DNA from: DASTFY01 sp963813375
GTDB taxonomy: Bacteria; Actinomycetota; Acidimicrobiia; Acidimicrobiales; Ilumatobacteraceae
DNA: 64,000 bases
Assembly (NCBI GenBank): GCA_963813375.1
Contig: CAWEYT010000002.1
Coordinates: 304,724-368,723 of the forward strand
Direction: 5' to 3'
The notes under the pieces were generated by a model, which was not told the origin of the DNA, did no database searches, and was given only the letters and a program-made list of their open reading frames with translations. Of this stretch, positions 6,684-15,921 are shown piece by piece (position 1 is the stretch's first letter; every line of letters begins with the position of its first letter). The translations under genes were made by a program, and so were the position numbers.

Positions 6684-8437
6684 CCACTCTCCTCCCGGAG
6701 CACCTCCCGGCGTCCCGTCAGCCAGCGTAGCAACTGCCCCGCGGCCTCCCAGCCGGCTTCGGGATCATCGAGCTGCTCCACGAGGCGGCGCGTCGACACC
6801 AGTTCGGCGTTGCGGCTGAGGTCGCGCTCCAACCGCAGGACGTCCAGCTCACGGCGGCAGGCCGCACCGACCAGGTTGCGCAGCTCAGCGCGCGAGTCGG
6901 CGTCGACGTCGGCCACGCTGAGCCGCTCGAGGAGGTCCCGCACCTCGGGATCAGCCTTCTCGATGGCCTTGTGGACGTCACCGTCAGCGTCGGCCAGCGC
7001 GCGGAACGCGCCCAGGTTCGACTCGTCCGCGAACAGCGGTTCCACCAACCAGGGCGCCACCTCGTCCCACCGCTGGATGAGCAGCGCCAGCACCACGAAC
7101 TCCGCGTTCTCCCGGAAGGCCGGTCGGGCCGGTGCCGCCCGTACCTCGACCTCCCGCGCCCGGCGCTCGGCGACGCGCACGAGATCGGCCACCGGCAGCC
7201 CGGTGTGCTGCGCCACCTGGCCGGCATACAGCTTGCGGACGTTGACGTCGGGGTGCTCGTTGACGACCGCCATGGCCGCGTTGGCCAGCTTCGCCCGGGC
7301 CTCCGGCGTCACGACCCGGCCTCCGGCGCGCAGCACCCGCCCGACGCGAAAGCCCAGGAACGGCTCGGCTTCGTCGACGGCAGCTCGCAGCGCGGCGGGA
7401 TCCTCGCCCGCCAGCTCGCCGGGATCCTTGCCCCGCGGCAAGCGGGCCACCTGGACCGTCACGTCGAACTGTCGCTCCCACTCGTAGAAGCGCTCGGCCG
7501 CTCCCTGGCCCGCGGCGTCGGCGTCGAAGGCCAGCACCACCCGGCCGGCGAACCGCTTGAGCAGGCGCACGTGCTCTGCCGTCAGCGCCGTCCCGCACGT
7601 GGCGACGGCGATCGGCACGCCGGCGCGGTGGAAGCCGATCACGTCCGTGTAGCCCTCGCACACCACCACACGGTCCGACTTGACGATCTCGCTCTTGGCC
7701 CAGTTGAGCCCGTACAGCACCCGCGACTTGCTGTAGATGGCCGTCTCCGGCGAGTTCTTGTACTTGGCTGGATCGGCGCTTCCCGGCAGCACCCGACCCC
7801 CGAAGGCCACGGCGTCTCCGGTCTCGTTGAAGATCGGGAACAGCAGCCGGGCGCGGAACGTGTCCTGCAATCGGTCCCGACGGTTCACGAAGGCCAGGCC
7901 GGTGTCACGCAGCACGCGCTCGGGCGCACCGAGACCGCTCGCGAGCGCATCCCACTCGTCGGGCGCCCACCCCAGGCGGAACTGCCGCGCCACCGTGCCG
8001 TCGATGCCCCGGCTGCGCAGGTAGTCGCGCGCCGGCCGGGCATCGGCCCCGCTCAGGAGGCGCTGGTGGTACCAGTCGACGGCGGCCTCCATCGCCTCGA
8101 GCAACGACTTGCGCCGCTGCCGGTCGCGGCCCTCCCCGCCGCTCGTGTAGCGGAGCGTCACCCCCGCCTTGGCGGCCAGCTGCTCGACCGCGGCCACGAA
8201 GTCGACGTGCTCCATCTCCTGCACGAAGCGGAAGACGTCGCCCGACGCGCCGCAGCCGAAGCAGTGGTAGCGCCCGACCTCGTCGCGCACGTTGAACGAT
8301 CCGGACCGCTCGGCGTGGAAGGGGCAGAGCCCGACGTGGTTGCGGCCCACCCGCTTGAGCTGCACGTAGGGGGACACGACGTCGACCAGGGAGACGGCGG
8401 ATCGGACCCGCTCGATGTCCTCCTCGACGATGGCCAT
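6680..8437 (-). CDS. dnaG: DNA primase
   Basis: A 585-residue DnaG. The N-terminal CHC2 zinc finger shows CPFHAERSGSFNVRDE from Cys38 and YHCFGCGASGDVFRFVQ. The catalytic core follows with RLLFPIFNETGDAVAFGGR and the TOPRIM motifs VVCEGYTDVIGFH and LAFDADAAGQGAAER. The C-terminal helicase-interaction region (about 400-585) is less conserved, as usual. It makes RNA primers for replication. It lies upstream of and overlaps rpoD, so the two form one unit. The TerC gene lies 26 bases upstream on the same strand. No frame problem was found across 1.76 kb. Confidence 0.96.
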   Translation of the reverse strand: MAIVEEDIERVRSAVSLVDVVSPYVQLKRVGRNHVGLCPFHAERSGSFNVRDEVGRYHCFGCGASGDVFRFVQEMEHVDFVAAVEQLAAKAGVTLRYTSGGEGRDRQRRKSLLEAMEAAVDWYHQRLLSGADARPARDYLRSRGIDGTVARQFRLGWAPDEWDALASGLGAPERVLRDTGLAFVNRRDRLQDTFRARLLFPIFNETGDAVAFGGRVLPGSADPAKYKNSPETAIYSKSRVLYGLNWAKSEIVKSDRVVVCEGYTDVIGFHRAGVPIAVATCGTALTAEHVRLLKRFAGRVVLAFDADAAGQGAAERFYEWERQFDVTVQVARLPRGKDPGELAGEDPAALRAAVDEAEPFLGFRVGRVLRAGGRVVTPEARAKLANAAMAVVNEHPDVNVRKLYAGQVAQHTGLPVADLVRVAERRAREVEVRAAPARPAFRENAEFVVLALLIQRWDEVAPWLVEPLFADESNLGAFRALADADGDVHKAIEKADPEVRDLLERLSVADVDADSRAELRNLVGAACRRELDVLRLERDLSRNAELVSTRRLVEQLDDPEAGWEAAGQLLRWLTGRREVLREESG

Positions 8438-8463
8438 GGTCCGGCCGACCCTACCGGGGGCCT

Positions 8464-9471
8464 TCAGCGCTCCTGGGAGGGCGGCGGTCGCTCACCCTCC
8501 GACGCACCGACCGAGGCCCGACGCTCGACGCGCAACGACGCGATGATCGAGATGACCAGCACCACGGCGATGAACGTGAGGGACACCCACGTCTCGATGT
8601 GGTACCAGCGCTGGATGATCATCTTGATCCCGACGAAGGCGAGGATCGCCGCCAGGCCCTGCTGGAGGTAGGCGAAGCGGGCGTGCATGCCGGCCAGCAG
8701 GAAGTACAGCGCCCGCAGCCCGAGGATGGCGAAGGCGTTGGACGAGAACACGATGAACTGCTCGCGGCTGACGGCGAGGACGGCGGGCACGGAGTCGACC
8801 GCGAACACCACGTCCGTGGCCTCGACCAGCAACAGCACCGCGAACAGCGGCGTGGCCAGGCGGCGGCCGTCGATCCGCGTGAACAGCTTGGCGCCGTCGT
8901 ACTGGTTGGTCGACGGCACCACGCGCCGCACCAACCTGAGCACGTGGCTGCGCTCGGGATCGACGACCTCGTCGTCCGAACGCACCAGCCGGACGGCCGT
9001 GAACAGCAGGAAGGCCCCGAAGAGCAGCAGCACCCACTCGAAGCGCTGGATGGCGGCGATGCCGGCGAAGATGAAGATGGCCCGCAGCACGAGCGCGCCG
9101 AACACGCCCCAGAAGAGCACGCGGTGCTGGTACATCCGGGGCACCACGAAGTACGTGAGGATCAGGGCCCACACGAACACGTTGTCGATGCTGAGGCTCT
9201 TCTCGATCAGGTAGCCGGAGAGGTACTCGCCCGCCGCCCCGCCGCCGAACAGACCCCACATGACGAACGTGAACGCGACACCGATGCCGATCCAGACCGC
9301 CGACTCGATGGCCGCCTCGCGGGTCGACACCTCGTGGGCCTCCCGGTGGAACACCAGGAGGTCCACGAGCAGGAGCACGACGATGAAGGCCAGCAGCGCC
9401 AGCCACATCCACGCGGGGACGTCGATGTCGACGAACTCCGCCGCGCCCGCCGACGCGAACACTGCCGGCAC
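8464..9471 (-). CDS. TerC/Alx-family integral membrane protein
   Basis: A 335-residue membrane protein with about seven to nine hydrophobic segments (for example MWLALLAFIVVLLLVDLLV and RVLFWGVFGALVLRAIFIF). It carries the family's acidic membrane motifs EKSLSIDNVFVWALIL and VEATDVVFAVDSVPAVLAV. TerC/Alx proteins are linked to metal (notably manganese) export or tellurite and alkaline stress; the substrate here is inferred only from the family. The tail after the last segment is charged and proline-rich (SEGERPPPSQER). It is on the same strand as dnaG and could be expressed with it, though the primase probably also has its own promoter. Confidence 0.9.
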   Translation of the reverse strand: MPAVFASAGAAEFVDIDVPAWMWLALLAFIVVLLLVDLLVFHREAHEVSTREAAIESAVWIGIGVAFTFVMWGLFGGGAAGEYLSGYLIEKSLSIDNVFVWALILTYFVVPRMYQHRVLFWGVFGALVLRAIFIFAGIAAIQRFEWVLLLFGAFLLFTAVRLVRSDDEVVDPERSHVLRLVRRVVPSTNQYDGAKLFTRIDGRRLATPLFAVLLLVEATDVVFAVDSVPAVLAVSREQFIVFSSNAFAILGLRALYFLLAGMHARFAYLQQGLAAILAFVGIKMIIQRWYHIETWVSLTFIAVVLVISIIASLRVERRASVGASEGERPPPSQER

Positions 9472-9500
9472 GAGTCAGCCCACGCCCTGACCCATGCCCG

Positions 9501-12155
9501 TCACCGCGTGTCCGAGGAGCCCGCCCCGATGACCGCCTGCGCCGCCGCCAGTCGGGCGATGGGCACGCGGTAGGGCGAGCAGCTCACGTAGTCGAGGCCG
9601 GCGTCGTAGAAGAGGGCGATCGACTCGGGATCGCCGCCGTGCTCTCCGCACACCCCGAGCTTGAGGCTCTTGCGAGCGGAACGACCGCGCGCCGCGCCCA
9701 ACTTCACGAGCTCGCCCACCCCGGACGCGTCGATGGTCTCGAACGGGTTGCGCTTGAGCAGGCCGAGCTCCAGGTAGGCCGGCATCATGCGGCTCTCGAC
9801 GTCGTCGCGGCTGAAGCCGAACGTCATCTGGGTCAGGTCGTTCGTGCCGAACGAGAAGAAGTCCGACTCCTCGGCGATCTCATCGGCGCGCAACGCGGCC
9901 CGCGGCGTCTCGATCATCGTGCCGATGGTGACCTCGGGCTTCTTGCGCAGCCCCTTCGTCGTCTCCGCGATCGCCTCCTCGACCCAGCCCCGGGCCTCGT
10001 GCATCTCCTCACGGCTGACGGTCAGCGGGATCATCACTTCGACGATCGGGTTCTTCCCCTGCGCCCGCAGCTCGGTGGCCGCCTCCAGCAGCGCTCGCAC
10101 CTGCATGGCGTAGAGCCCCGGCTTGACGACCCCGAGGCGCACCCCGCGGGTCCCGAGCATCGGGTTGAACTCGTGCCAGCTCTTGGCGGCCTTGAGGAGC
10201 GCGTCCTCTTCGGCATCGAGGCCGGTGGTGGCCGCCTTGACCTCGAGCTCGTCGAGCCGGGGCAGGAACTCGTGCAGCGGTGGGTCCAGCAGGCGGACGG
10301 TGACGGGCAGCCCGTCCATGGCGTCCAGGATGTCCATGAAGTCGGCCTTCTGGACGCGGCGCAGCTCCTCGAGCGCCTCGGCCTCCTCGGCGGCGTCCTG
10401 AGCGAGGATCATGCGTCGCACGACCGGCAGCCGGTCCTCCCCGAGGAACATGTGCTCGGTCCGGCACAGCCCGATGCCCTCCGCGCCGAAGCCGCGCGCG
10501 TTGGCCGCATCGGGTCCGTTGTCGGCGTTGGCCCGGACCTTGAGCTTGCCCCGCCGGACGTCGTCGGCCCAGCTCAGGATGGTCAGGAACTCCGGCGGCG
10601 GCTCGGCGGCGGCCAGCCGGAGCTCGCCCAGGATGATCTCGCCCGTGGTGCCGTCGAGGGAGATGATGTCGCCCTCCTTGACGACGGCATCCCCGACCGT
10701 GAACTGCTTGCCCTCGATCTTGATGGCCTCGGCGCCGACGACCGCAGGCGTGCCCCACCCACGCGCCACGACCGCGGCGTGCGACACCAGGCCTCCGCGT
10801 GCGGTGAGGATGCCCTCGGAGACCATCATCCCGTGGACGTCCTCGGGGCTGGTCTCGCTGCGGACGAGGATGACCTGCTCGCCCCGGTCGGCGGCGTCGG
10901 CGGCGTCGTCCGCCGTGAAGTACACCTTGCCGACGGCCGCGCCCGGCGAAGCACCCAGGCCCTTCGCGATCGCCGCCGTCTTCCCGGCGAAGTGCGGGTG
11001 CAGCACCTGGTCGAGGTGGTCGGCGGTGACCCGCATCAGGGCCTCGCGGCGGGAGATCTTCCAACGGTCCTTGCCCCGGCCGCTCCCCCTCGTCATGTCG
11101 ACGGCCATGCGCAGCGCGGCGGCGCCGGTCCGCTTGCCCACCCGGGTCTGCAGCATCCAGAGCTTGCCCTGGTCGATGGTGAACTCGGTGTCGCACATGT
11201 CCCGGTAGTGCTTCTCGAGCCGGGTGAAGATCTCCAGCAGCTCGGCGTGGATGGTGGGGAACTTCCGCGCCATGGCGTTGAGGTCCTCGGTGTTCCGGAT
11301 GCCGGCCACCACGTCCTCGCCCTGGGCGTTGACCAGGAAGTCGCCATAGGGCCGGTTGTCGCCGGTGGCGGCGTTGCGGGTGAAGCCCACGCCGGTCCCC
11401 GAGTTGTCGTCACGGTTGCCGAACACCATCGCCTGGACGTTGACGGCCGTGCCCAGGTCGTGGCTGATCCGCTCCCGTACCCGGTAGGCGATGGCGCGCG
11501 CGCCGTTCCAGCTCTTGAACACCGCTTCGATGGCGCCCCTGAGCTGGCGGCGCGGATCCTGCGGGAACGGCCGGCCCGACTCCGCCTTGACGATGGCCTT
11601 GTACAGCTCGCACAGCTCCTTCAGGCCGGCGGAGGGGATGTCGGCATCCATCCTCGCCTTGGCGTGGCGCTTGGCTTCCTCGAGCTCGCGCTCGAAGGGC
11701 TCGCCGTCGAGCCCGAGCACGATCCGGCCGTACATGGCGATGAAGCGCCGGTAGCTGTCGTAGGCGAAGCGCTCGTCCGAGGTGACCTTGGCCAGGCCCT
11801 TCACGCTGCGGTCGTTGAGCCCCAGGTTGAGGACGGTGTCCATCATCCCGGGCATCGAGAACTTCGCGCCCGAGCGCACGGACACGAGCAGCGGGTCGTG
11901 AGGGTCACCCAGCTTGCGGCCCATCGTGCGCTCCAGCACCGTCACGTGCTTGTCGATCTCGGCGTCGAGGCCGGCCGGCCATCCGCCGCGCATGTACGCC
12001 CGGCAGGCGTCCGTCGTGATGGTGAACCCGTTGGGGACCGGGAGCTTCAGCACGCTCGTCATCTCCGCGAGGTTGGCGCCCTTGCCGCCGAGGAGGTCCT
12101 TCATCTCCATCGGTGGGCGACGGTGCTTGTGATCGAAGGCGTAGACGTGGGGCAC
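9501..12155 (-). CDS. ppdK: Pyruvate, phosphate dikinase
   Basis: An 884-residue protein spanning all three PPDK domains: ATP-grasp (LLGGKGANLAEMTSVLKLPV, VSVRSGAKFSMPGMMDTVLN), phosphohistidine domain (SETSPEDVHGMMVSEGILT, then GGLVSHAAVVARGWG with the catalytic His) and the PEP/pyruvate TIM barrel (GIGLCRTEHMFL, TIGTMIETPRAAL, FFSFGTNDLTQMTFGFSRD, and LGVCGEHGGDPES with the catalytic Cys). It interconverts pyruvate, ATP and Pi with PEP, AMP and PPi. The GTG at 12155 (VPHVYAFDHKH) gives the normal family length; the frame stays open far upstream but that part is not homologous. The residue two before the catalytic His is Val where plant and many bacterial enzymes have the regulatory Thr (TSHAA). 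No regulator gene is adjacent. Confidence 0.96.
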   Translation of the reverse strand: MPHVYAFDHKHRRPPMEMKDLLGGKGANLAEMTSVLKLPVPNGFTITTDACRAYMRGGWPAGLDAEIDKHVTVLERTMGRKLGDPHDPLLVSVRSGAKFSMPGMMDTVLNLGLNDRSVKGLAKVTSDERFAYDSYRRFIAMYGRIVLGLDGEPFERELEEAKRHAKARMDADIPSAGLKELCELYKAIVKAESGRPFPQDPRRQLRGAIEAVFKSWNGARAIAYRVRERISHDLGTAVNVQAMVFGNRDDNSGTGVGFTRNAATGDNRPYGDFLVNAQGEDVVAGIRNTEDLNAMARKFPTIHAELLEIFTRLEKHYRDMCDTEFTIDQGKLWMLQTRVGKRTGAAALRMAVDMTRGSGRGKDRWKISRREALMRVTADHLDQVLHPHFAGKTAAIAKGLGASPGAAVGKVYFTADDAADAADRGEQVILVRSETSPEDVHGMMVSEGILTARGGLVSHAAVVARGWGTPAVVGAEAIKIEGKQFTVGDAVVKEGDIISLDGTTGEIILGELRLAAAEPPPEFLTILSWADDVRRGKLKVRANADNGPDAANARGFGAEGIGLCRTEHMFLGEDRLPVVRRMILAQDAAEEAEALEELRRVQKADFMDILDAMDGLPVTVRLLDPPLHEFLPRLDELEVKAATTGLDAEEDALLKAAKSWHEFNPMLGTRGVRLGVVKPGLYAMQVRALLEAATELRAQGKNPIVEVMIPLTVSREEMHEARGWVEEAIAETTKGLRKKPEVTIGTMIETPRAALRADEIAEESDFFSFGTNDLTQMTFGFSRDDVESRMMPAYLELGLLKRNPFETIDASGVGELVKLGAARGRSARKSLKLGVCGEHGGDPESIALFYDAGLDYVSCSPYRVPIARLAAAQAVIGAGSSDTR

Positions 12156-12278
12156 GGCGAGCGAGCCTACTGACTGTCGGACGCGGCGCTTCAGCCGTCC
12201 CGACCCCGCGACGGAGGCTCGTCGGCCGCCCGTCGAGGCCGCGCGCCGGACGCCGCCCGCCCGTACGATGACGGGAAC

Positions 12279-13478
12279 ATGGTCGAGGGTGCCCGCTTCC
12301 AGCTGTTCGGCTTCCCGGTGACGATCCGGCCCGGCTTCGTCGTCATCATCGCCCTCATCGCCTTCCTCTATGGAGGGTCGCTCGGCCCGTGGCTGGCGGG
12401 CGCGCTGGCCGCCTTCACCCTCATCCACGAGCTCGGTCACGCCTGGATGGCGAGACGGTTCGGTGCCACCGCATCGATCGCCCTCGACCTGCTCTACGGC
12501 TACGCGTCGTACGTGCCGGCGCGGCCGCTGGCCCGCTGGGAGCGGGCGCTCATCGCCGTGGCCGGACCTGCGGTCGAGATCCTGCTCGGCGTCGTCGTGC
12601 TCCTGGCCATGGGTGCGGACCCGCTGTCGATCGACTCCGTGGCCGAGACCCCGGCCCGCTACGCCATCTGGTGGGCCGGCCCGGTGATCGGGCTCGTCAA
12701 CCTCATCCCGGCCCTCCCGCTGGACGGCGGGACCATCGCCTCGTTGGGCGTGGATCGCGTGGCGCCCGGGCGGGGCCGCATCACGATGATGTACGTCTCG
12801 CTGGCACTGGCCGCAGCCGGGTTCGTGGCCGTCGTGGTGTATCCGATCTGGCGACCGTCGATCCTCATCGTCGCCCTCATCGCCGTCAGCAATGTGCACG
12901 AGCTGCGTCAGCGGCGCTCCGGCGAGGACGACGACGCCGTCGACGGCCGGCTCCTGGCCGCGGCCCACGGCGCCGAGGCGCAGGCCTGGGCGTCGGGCCG
13001 GCCCGGGCTGTTCCCGCCCGGCGTGCGCCCGTCGCCCTGGTTCCTCGCCCACCAGCAGCTCCAGGCCCGCCGCCCGGACCAGGCCCGCGCCATCCTGATC
13101 ACCTCCCTGGAGGACAGCCGGACCGACTGGCTCCCTCCACGGGGCCCGAGCCTCGACCAGCTGCGGGCGCTCGTCGACCTGCTGCCCGAGGAGCTCCCGA
13201 CCGCCAACCGCTACGGCGGCCAGGTCCTCATCTCGGTCCTGGAGCAGGTCGGCGAGCTGCGTCGGGCCGCCTCGTACGGCGCGACCTTGTATCGCGCGCA
13301 CCCGAGCGGCTCCATCGCCCACCAGGTGGCGAGGGCACTGGCACTCCTCGGCTACGACGACGACGCGGTCGGCTGGCTGCGCCTGGCCCTCAGCGGCGGG
13401 ATCAGCGAGGCCGCGCTGCGCGACGACCCGGACCTGGCCGCCCTCCTCGACCGCTTGCGGCCGATCTCGCCGCAATAG
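12279..13478 (+). CDS. M50-family (site-2) membrane metalloprotease with C-terminal helical-repeat region
   Basis: A 399-residue protein. The N-terminal half is membrane embedded: a hydrophobic segment GFVVIIALIAFLYGG, then FTLIHELGHAWMARRFGA with the zinc motif HELGH at about residues 50-54, and later LVNLIPALPLDGGTIASLG, where the Asp is the third metal ligand of M50 proteases. Two more hydrophobic segments follow (MMYVSLALAAAGFVAVVV, SILIVALIAVS). Residues about 215-399 are soluble and helical with paired-helix spacing like tetratricopeptide repeats (DQLRALVDLLPEELPTANRY, LGYDDDAVGWLRLALSGG), ending LAALLDRLRPIS. Family members cut membrane proteins within the bilayer; the substrate is unknown. 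It is divergent from ppdK and convergent with glyS. Confidence 0.85.
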   Translation: MVEGARFQLFGFPVTIRPGFVVIIALIAFLYGGSLGPWLAGALAAFTLIHELGHAWMARRFGATASIALDLLYGYASYVPARPLARWERALIAVAGPAVEILLGVVVLLAMGADPLSIDSVAETPARYAIWWAGPVIGLVNLIPALPLDGGTIASLGVDRVAPGRGRITMMYVSLALAAAGFVAVVVYPIWRPSILIVALIAVSNVHELRQRRSGEDDDAVDGRLLAAAHGAEAQAWASGRPGLFPPGVRPSPWFLAHQQLQARRPDQARAILITSLEDSRTDWLPPRGPSLDQLRALVDLLPEELPTANRYGGQVLISVLEQVGELRRAASYGATLYRAHPSGSIAHQVARALALLGYDDDAVGWLRLALSGGISEAALRDDPDLAALLDRLRPISPQ

Positions 13479-13512
13479 GTCCGGCCAGATCGGCCATGAA
13501 CGGGACGGCGGC

Positions 13513-13570
13513 GGTCAGAGGCCGAGGCGGGCCGGAGGCCCGGGCAATCGGAGGTCAGAGGCCGAGGCGG
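13513..13570. repeat. Short direct repeat at the end of glyS
   Basis: GGTCAGAGGCCGAGGCGG occurs at 13513-13530 and again at 13553-13570, 40 bases apart. The second copy is the end of glyS (stop codon plus DRLGL codons); the first lies just beyond it. It looks like a small tandem duplication of the gene's 3' end and has no evident function. Confidence 0.6.
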
Positions 13571-14865
13571 TCGGAGAGCTCGCCGACCAGGCCCTCGATC
13601 GGGACCCGCACCTGCTCGGTGGTGTCGCGCTCGCGGATGGTGACGGCGTCGTCCTCGAGCGAGTCGAAGTCCACCGTCACGCAGTAGGGCGTGCCGATCT
13701 CGTCCTGGCGCCGGTAGCGACGGCCGATCGACTGGGTGTCGTCGAAGTCGACGAGCCAGCGCTCGGCCAGGCGGCGGCGCACGTCCTGCGCCAGGGGGGC
13801 CAGCGATTCCTTCTTGGAGAGCGGGAGCACCGCCACCTTGTATGGAGCCAGCCGGGGATGGAGGCGCAGGACCGTGCGGGCCTCGCCACCCACCTCGTCC
13901 TCGTCGTAGGCGGCGAGCAGGCACGCGGCCATGGTCCTCGTGGCCCCGGCCGCCGGCTCGACGACATAGGGGACGTACCGGCGGCCGGAGGCCTGATCGA
14001 AGTACTCGAGCTTCTCGCCGGAGTGCTTGGCGTGCTGGGTGAGGTCGTAGTCCGTGCGCTGGGCGATCCCCTCCAGCTCGCCCCAACCCCAGGGGAACAG
14101 GAACTCGACGTCGGCGGTGCCGGCCGAGTAGTGGGACAGCTCGTCGTCGTCGTGCGGCCGGAGGCGGAGCATCTCCGCGGGGACGCCCAGGTCGGCGTAC
14201 CAGGCCATGCGCTCGGTGCACCAGTACTCGTACCAGCGGGGCCCGTCCTCGGGCGGCACGAAGAACTCGAGCTCCATCTGCTCGAACTCCCTCGTGCGGA
14301 AGATGAAGTTCGCCGGCGTGATCTCGTTGCGGAAGCTCTTGCCGACCTGGGCGATGCCGAAGGGCGGCTTCTTGCGGCTGGTCTGGAGCACGTTGGCGAA
14401 GTTCACGAACATGCCCTGCGCCGTCTCGGGGCGCAGGTAGACCTCGGTGCCCTCGCCCTCGACCGGGCCGGCGTGGGTCTTGAACATGAGGTTGAAGGAC
14501 CTGGCGTCGGTCAGGCTGTCCCTGGCTCCGCAGTTCGGGCACACGTTGGGGTCTTCCAGGTGGTCCTCCCGGAAGCGGCTCTTGCACACGCGGCAGTCGA
14601 CGAGGGGATCGGCGAAGTTGGCCAGGTGGCCGGACGCCTCCCAGACCGCCGGCGGGCCGAGGATGGCGGCGTCGATGAGGACGATGTCGTCCCGGAGCTG
14701 GACCATCGTGCGGATCCAGGCGTCCTTGACGTTGCGCAGCATGAGCGCCCCGAGGGGCCCGTAGTCGTACGAGGAACGGAAGCCGCCGTAGATCTCGGCC
14801 GAGGGGTAGACGAAGCCCCGCCGCTTGCAGAGGTTGACGAGCTGGTCCAGGTCCCGGGCAGGCAT
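13555..14865 (-). CDS. glyS: Glycyl-tRNA synthetase, dimeric type
   Basis: A 436-residue class II synthetase of the alpha2 type. Motif 1 region: LDQLVNLCKRRGFVYPSAEI and YDYGPLGALMLRNVKDAW. The zinc-like insertion has CRVCKSRF and CPNCGARDSL. Motif 2 is VGKSFRNEITPANFIFRTRE with EFEQMELEFFVPP, motif 3 is the PYVVEPAAGATRTMAACLLA segment, and an anticodon-binding domain follows (APYKVAVLPLSKKESLAPLA, QDEIGTPYCVTVDFDS). It charges tRNA-Gly. Length and domain order are normal. The gene heads the glyS, uppS, recO minus-strand group, although a lipoprotein gene on the opposite strand lies between glyS and recO. Confidence 0.96.
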   Translation of the reverse strand: MPARDLDQLVNLCKRRGFVYPSAEIYGGFRSSYDYGPLGALMLRNVKDAWIRTMVQLRDDIVLIDAAILGPPAVWEASGHLANFADPLVDCRVCKSRFREDHLEDPNVCPNCGARDSLTDARSFNLMFKTHAGPVEGEGTEVYLRPETAQGMFVNFANVLQTSRKKPPFGIAQVGKSFRNEITPANFIFRTREFEQMELEFFVPPEDGPRWYEYWCTERMAWYADLGVPAEMLRLRPHDDDELSHYSAGTADVEFLFPWGWGELEGIAQRTDYDLTQHAKHSGEKLEYFDQASGRRYVPYVVEPAAGATRTMAACLLAAYDEDEVGGEARTVLRLHPRLAPYKVAVLPLSKKESLAPLAQDVRRRLAERWLVDFDDTQSIGRRYRRQDEIGTPYCVTVDFDSLEDDAVTIRERDTTEQVRVPIEGLVGELSDRLGL

Positions 14866-14991
14866 AGAGGGGCCAGGCTACGCGGAGCCTCCTCCGGGAG
14901 ACCCACCGTTACGCTTGGTGAGGTCCGGCGGCGGCATGCCGTGCGGGCGGGGGCGGGTCCGGTCCGAGCGAACGAGGCGGAAGGAATTCAG

Positions 14992-15904
14992 ATGGGAAGA
15001 CGGCGGCTCGTCCTGACGGTCGTCACCGCAGCGTCCCTGGTCGCGGCCTGTTCGAGTGGCGGATCGGACGATTCGGCGAATGGCGCGAGCGCCCTCGCCA
15101 GTTCTGTTGCGGACGCAACGACCTCCACGGTGGAGGTCACGGCCACGACCGCAGCTCCCTCGACGACCACCACCACCGTGGCTCCGGCCACGACGACCAC
15201 CGCCGCGCCGCCCGCAACCCCAACACCGACCGCAGCCTCGTCACCGCCATCGGTGGCGACAGGGCCAGAAACCCGGGGAAGGCAGAACTGTGCCGGAACC
15301 CCGGACCCGCCCGCCGGCGCGCTGGGCCTCCAGGCCACCTTCCTCGACGTCGACGCGGACAATCGGGAGGACGTGGTCTGGCTCTACGACGCCCCGGACG
15401 GCACGCACCTCCACCTGCGCACCGGCAAGGGCGTGACCGACGACTTCGTGCTCGGCTACGGCAAGGGCGCGGTGGCCGTCGGGTCCGCCCAGGTGGACCT
15501 GGCCGTCGGATCGCAGACGCCGGGCATGCCCCAGGAGATCCTGGCCGTCACCTCGGCCGGCGACGGCAAGCGCCTCGTCGGCATCTACGGGTTCATGATC
15601 AAGACCGGCTGCATCGAGCCCTTCGTGTTCTCCCAGGGCGCCCCCTTCGTCTACCTGGTCAGCCGTACGGGCACCCTGTCCGGGCTGAGTTGCGTGAACG
15701 ATGGCGTGACGGGTCACGTGGAGGGAACGGTGGCCACGCCCGCCGCGAACGGCTTCGACACGACCCGCCTGGTGTACGAGCGGGTCGGGAGGCGCCTGGT
15801 CCCGGCGGCCTCGGAGTCCGGCACCATCGCCGCCAACGACGCCGCCGGCCTGGCCGCGCGGCAGCGACGTCACGGGCTGCACGCTCTCACGCCCGGCCTT
15901 CTGA
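14992..15904 (+). CDS. Secreted lipoprotein of unknown function (3' frameshift)
   Basis: The product begins MGRRRLVLTVVTAASLVAAC, a lipoprotein signal with lipobox LVAAC (Cys20). About 65 residues of Thr/Ala/Pro-rich linker follow, then a folded domain (CAGTPDPPAGALGLQATFLD, DADNREDVVWLYDAPDGTHL, VAVGSAQVDLAVGSQTPGMP). The DVDADNRED and GTPQEI-like text recalls FG-GAP/VCBS-type calcium-loop repeats but is not enough to assign the family. As sequenced the frame runs to 16020, inside recO. Removing one base near 15861 instead ends the protein at 15904 with GSDVTGCTLSRPAF, which does not overlap recO and pairs with the conserved-looking CIEPF and LSCVND cysteines. I prefer that version, about 303 residues. 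It is probably anchored on the outer face of the membrane. Confidence 0.7.
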
Positions 15905-15921
15905 GCCGCGCCGAGCGGCGC

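Noticed and set aside
9639..12173. An 844-codon open frame on the plus strand opposite ppdK
   Set aside because: It is antisense to a textbook PPDK, is made of repetitive Arg/Val/Ala/His text, and arises from high GC suppressing stop codons.
13479..13502. Possible third copy of the 51-bp hairpin repeat (CGGCCATGAACGGG)
   Set aside because: It shares only the CATGAACG end; no CGTTCATGG partner lies 51 bases away.
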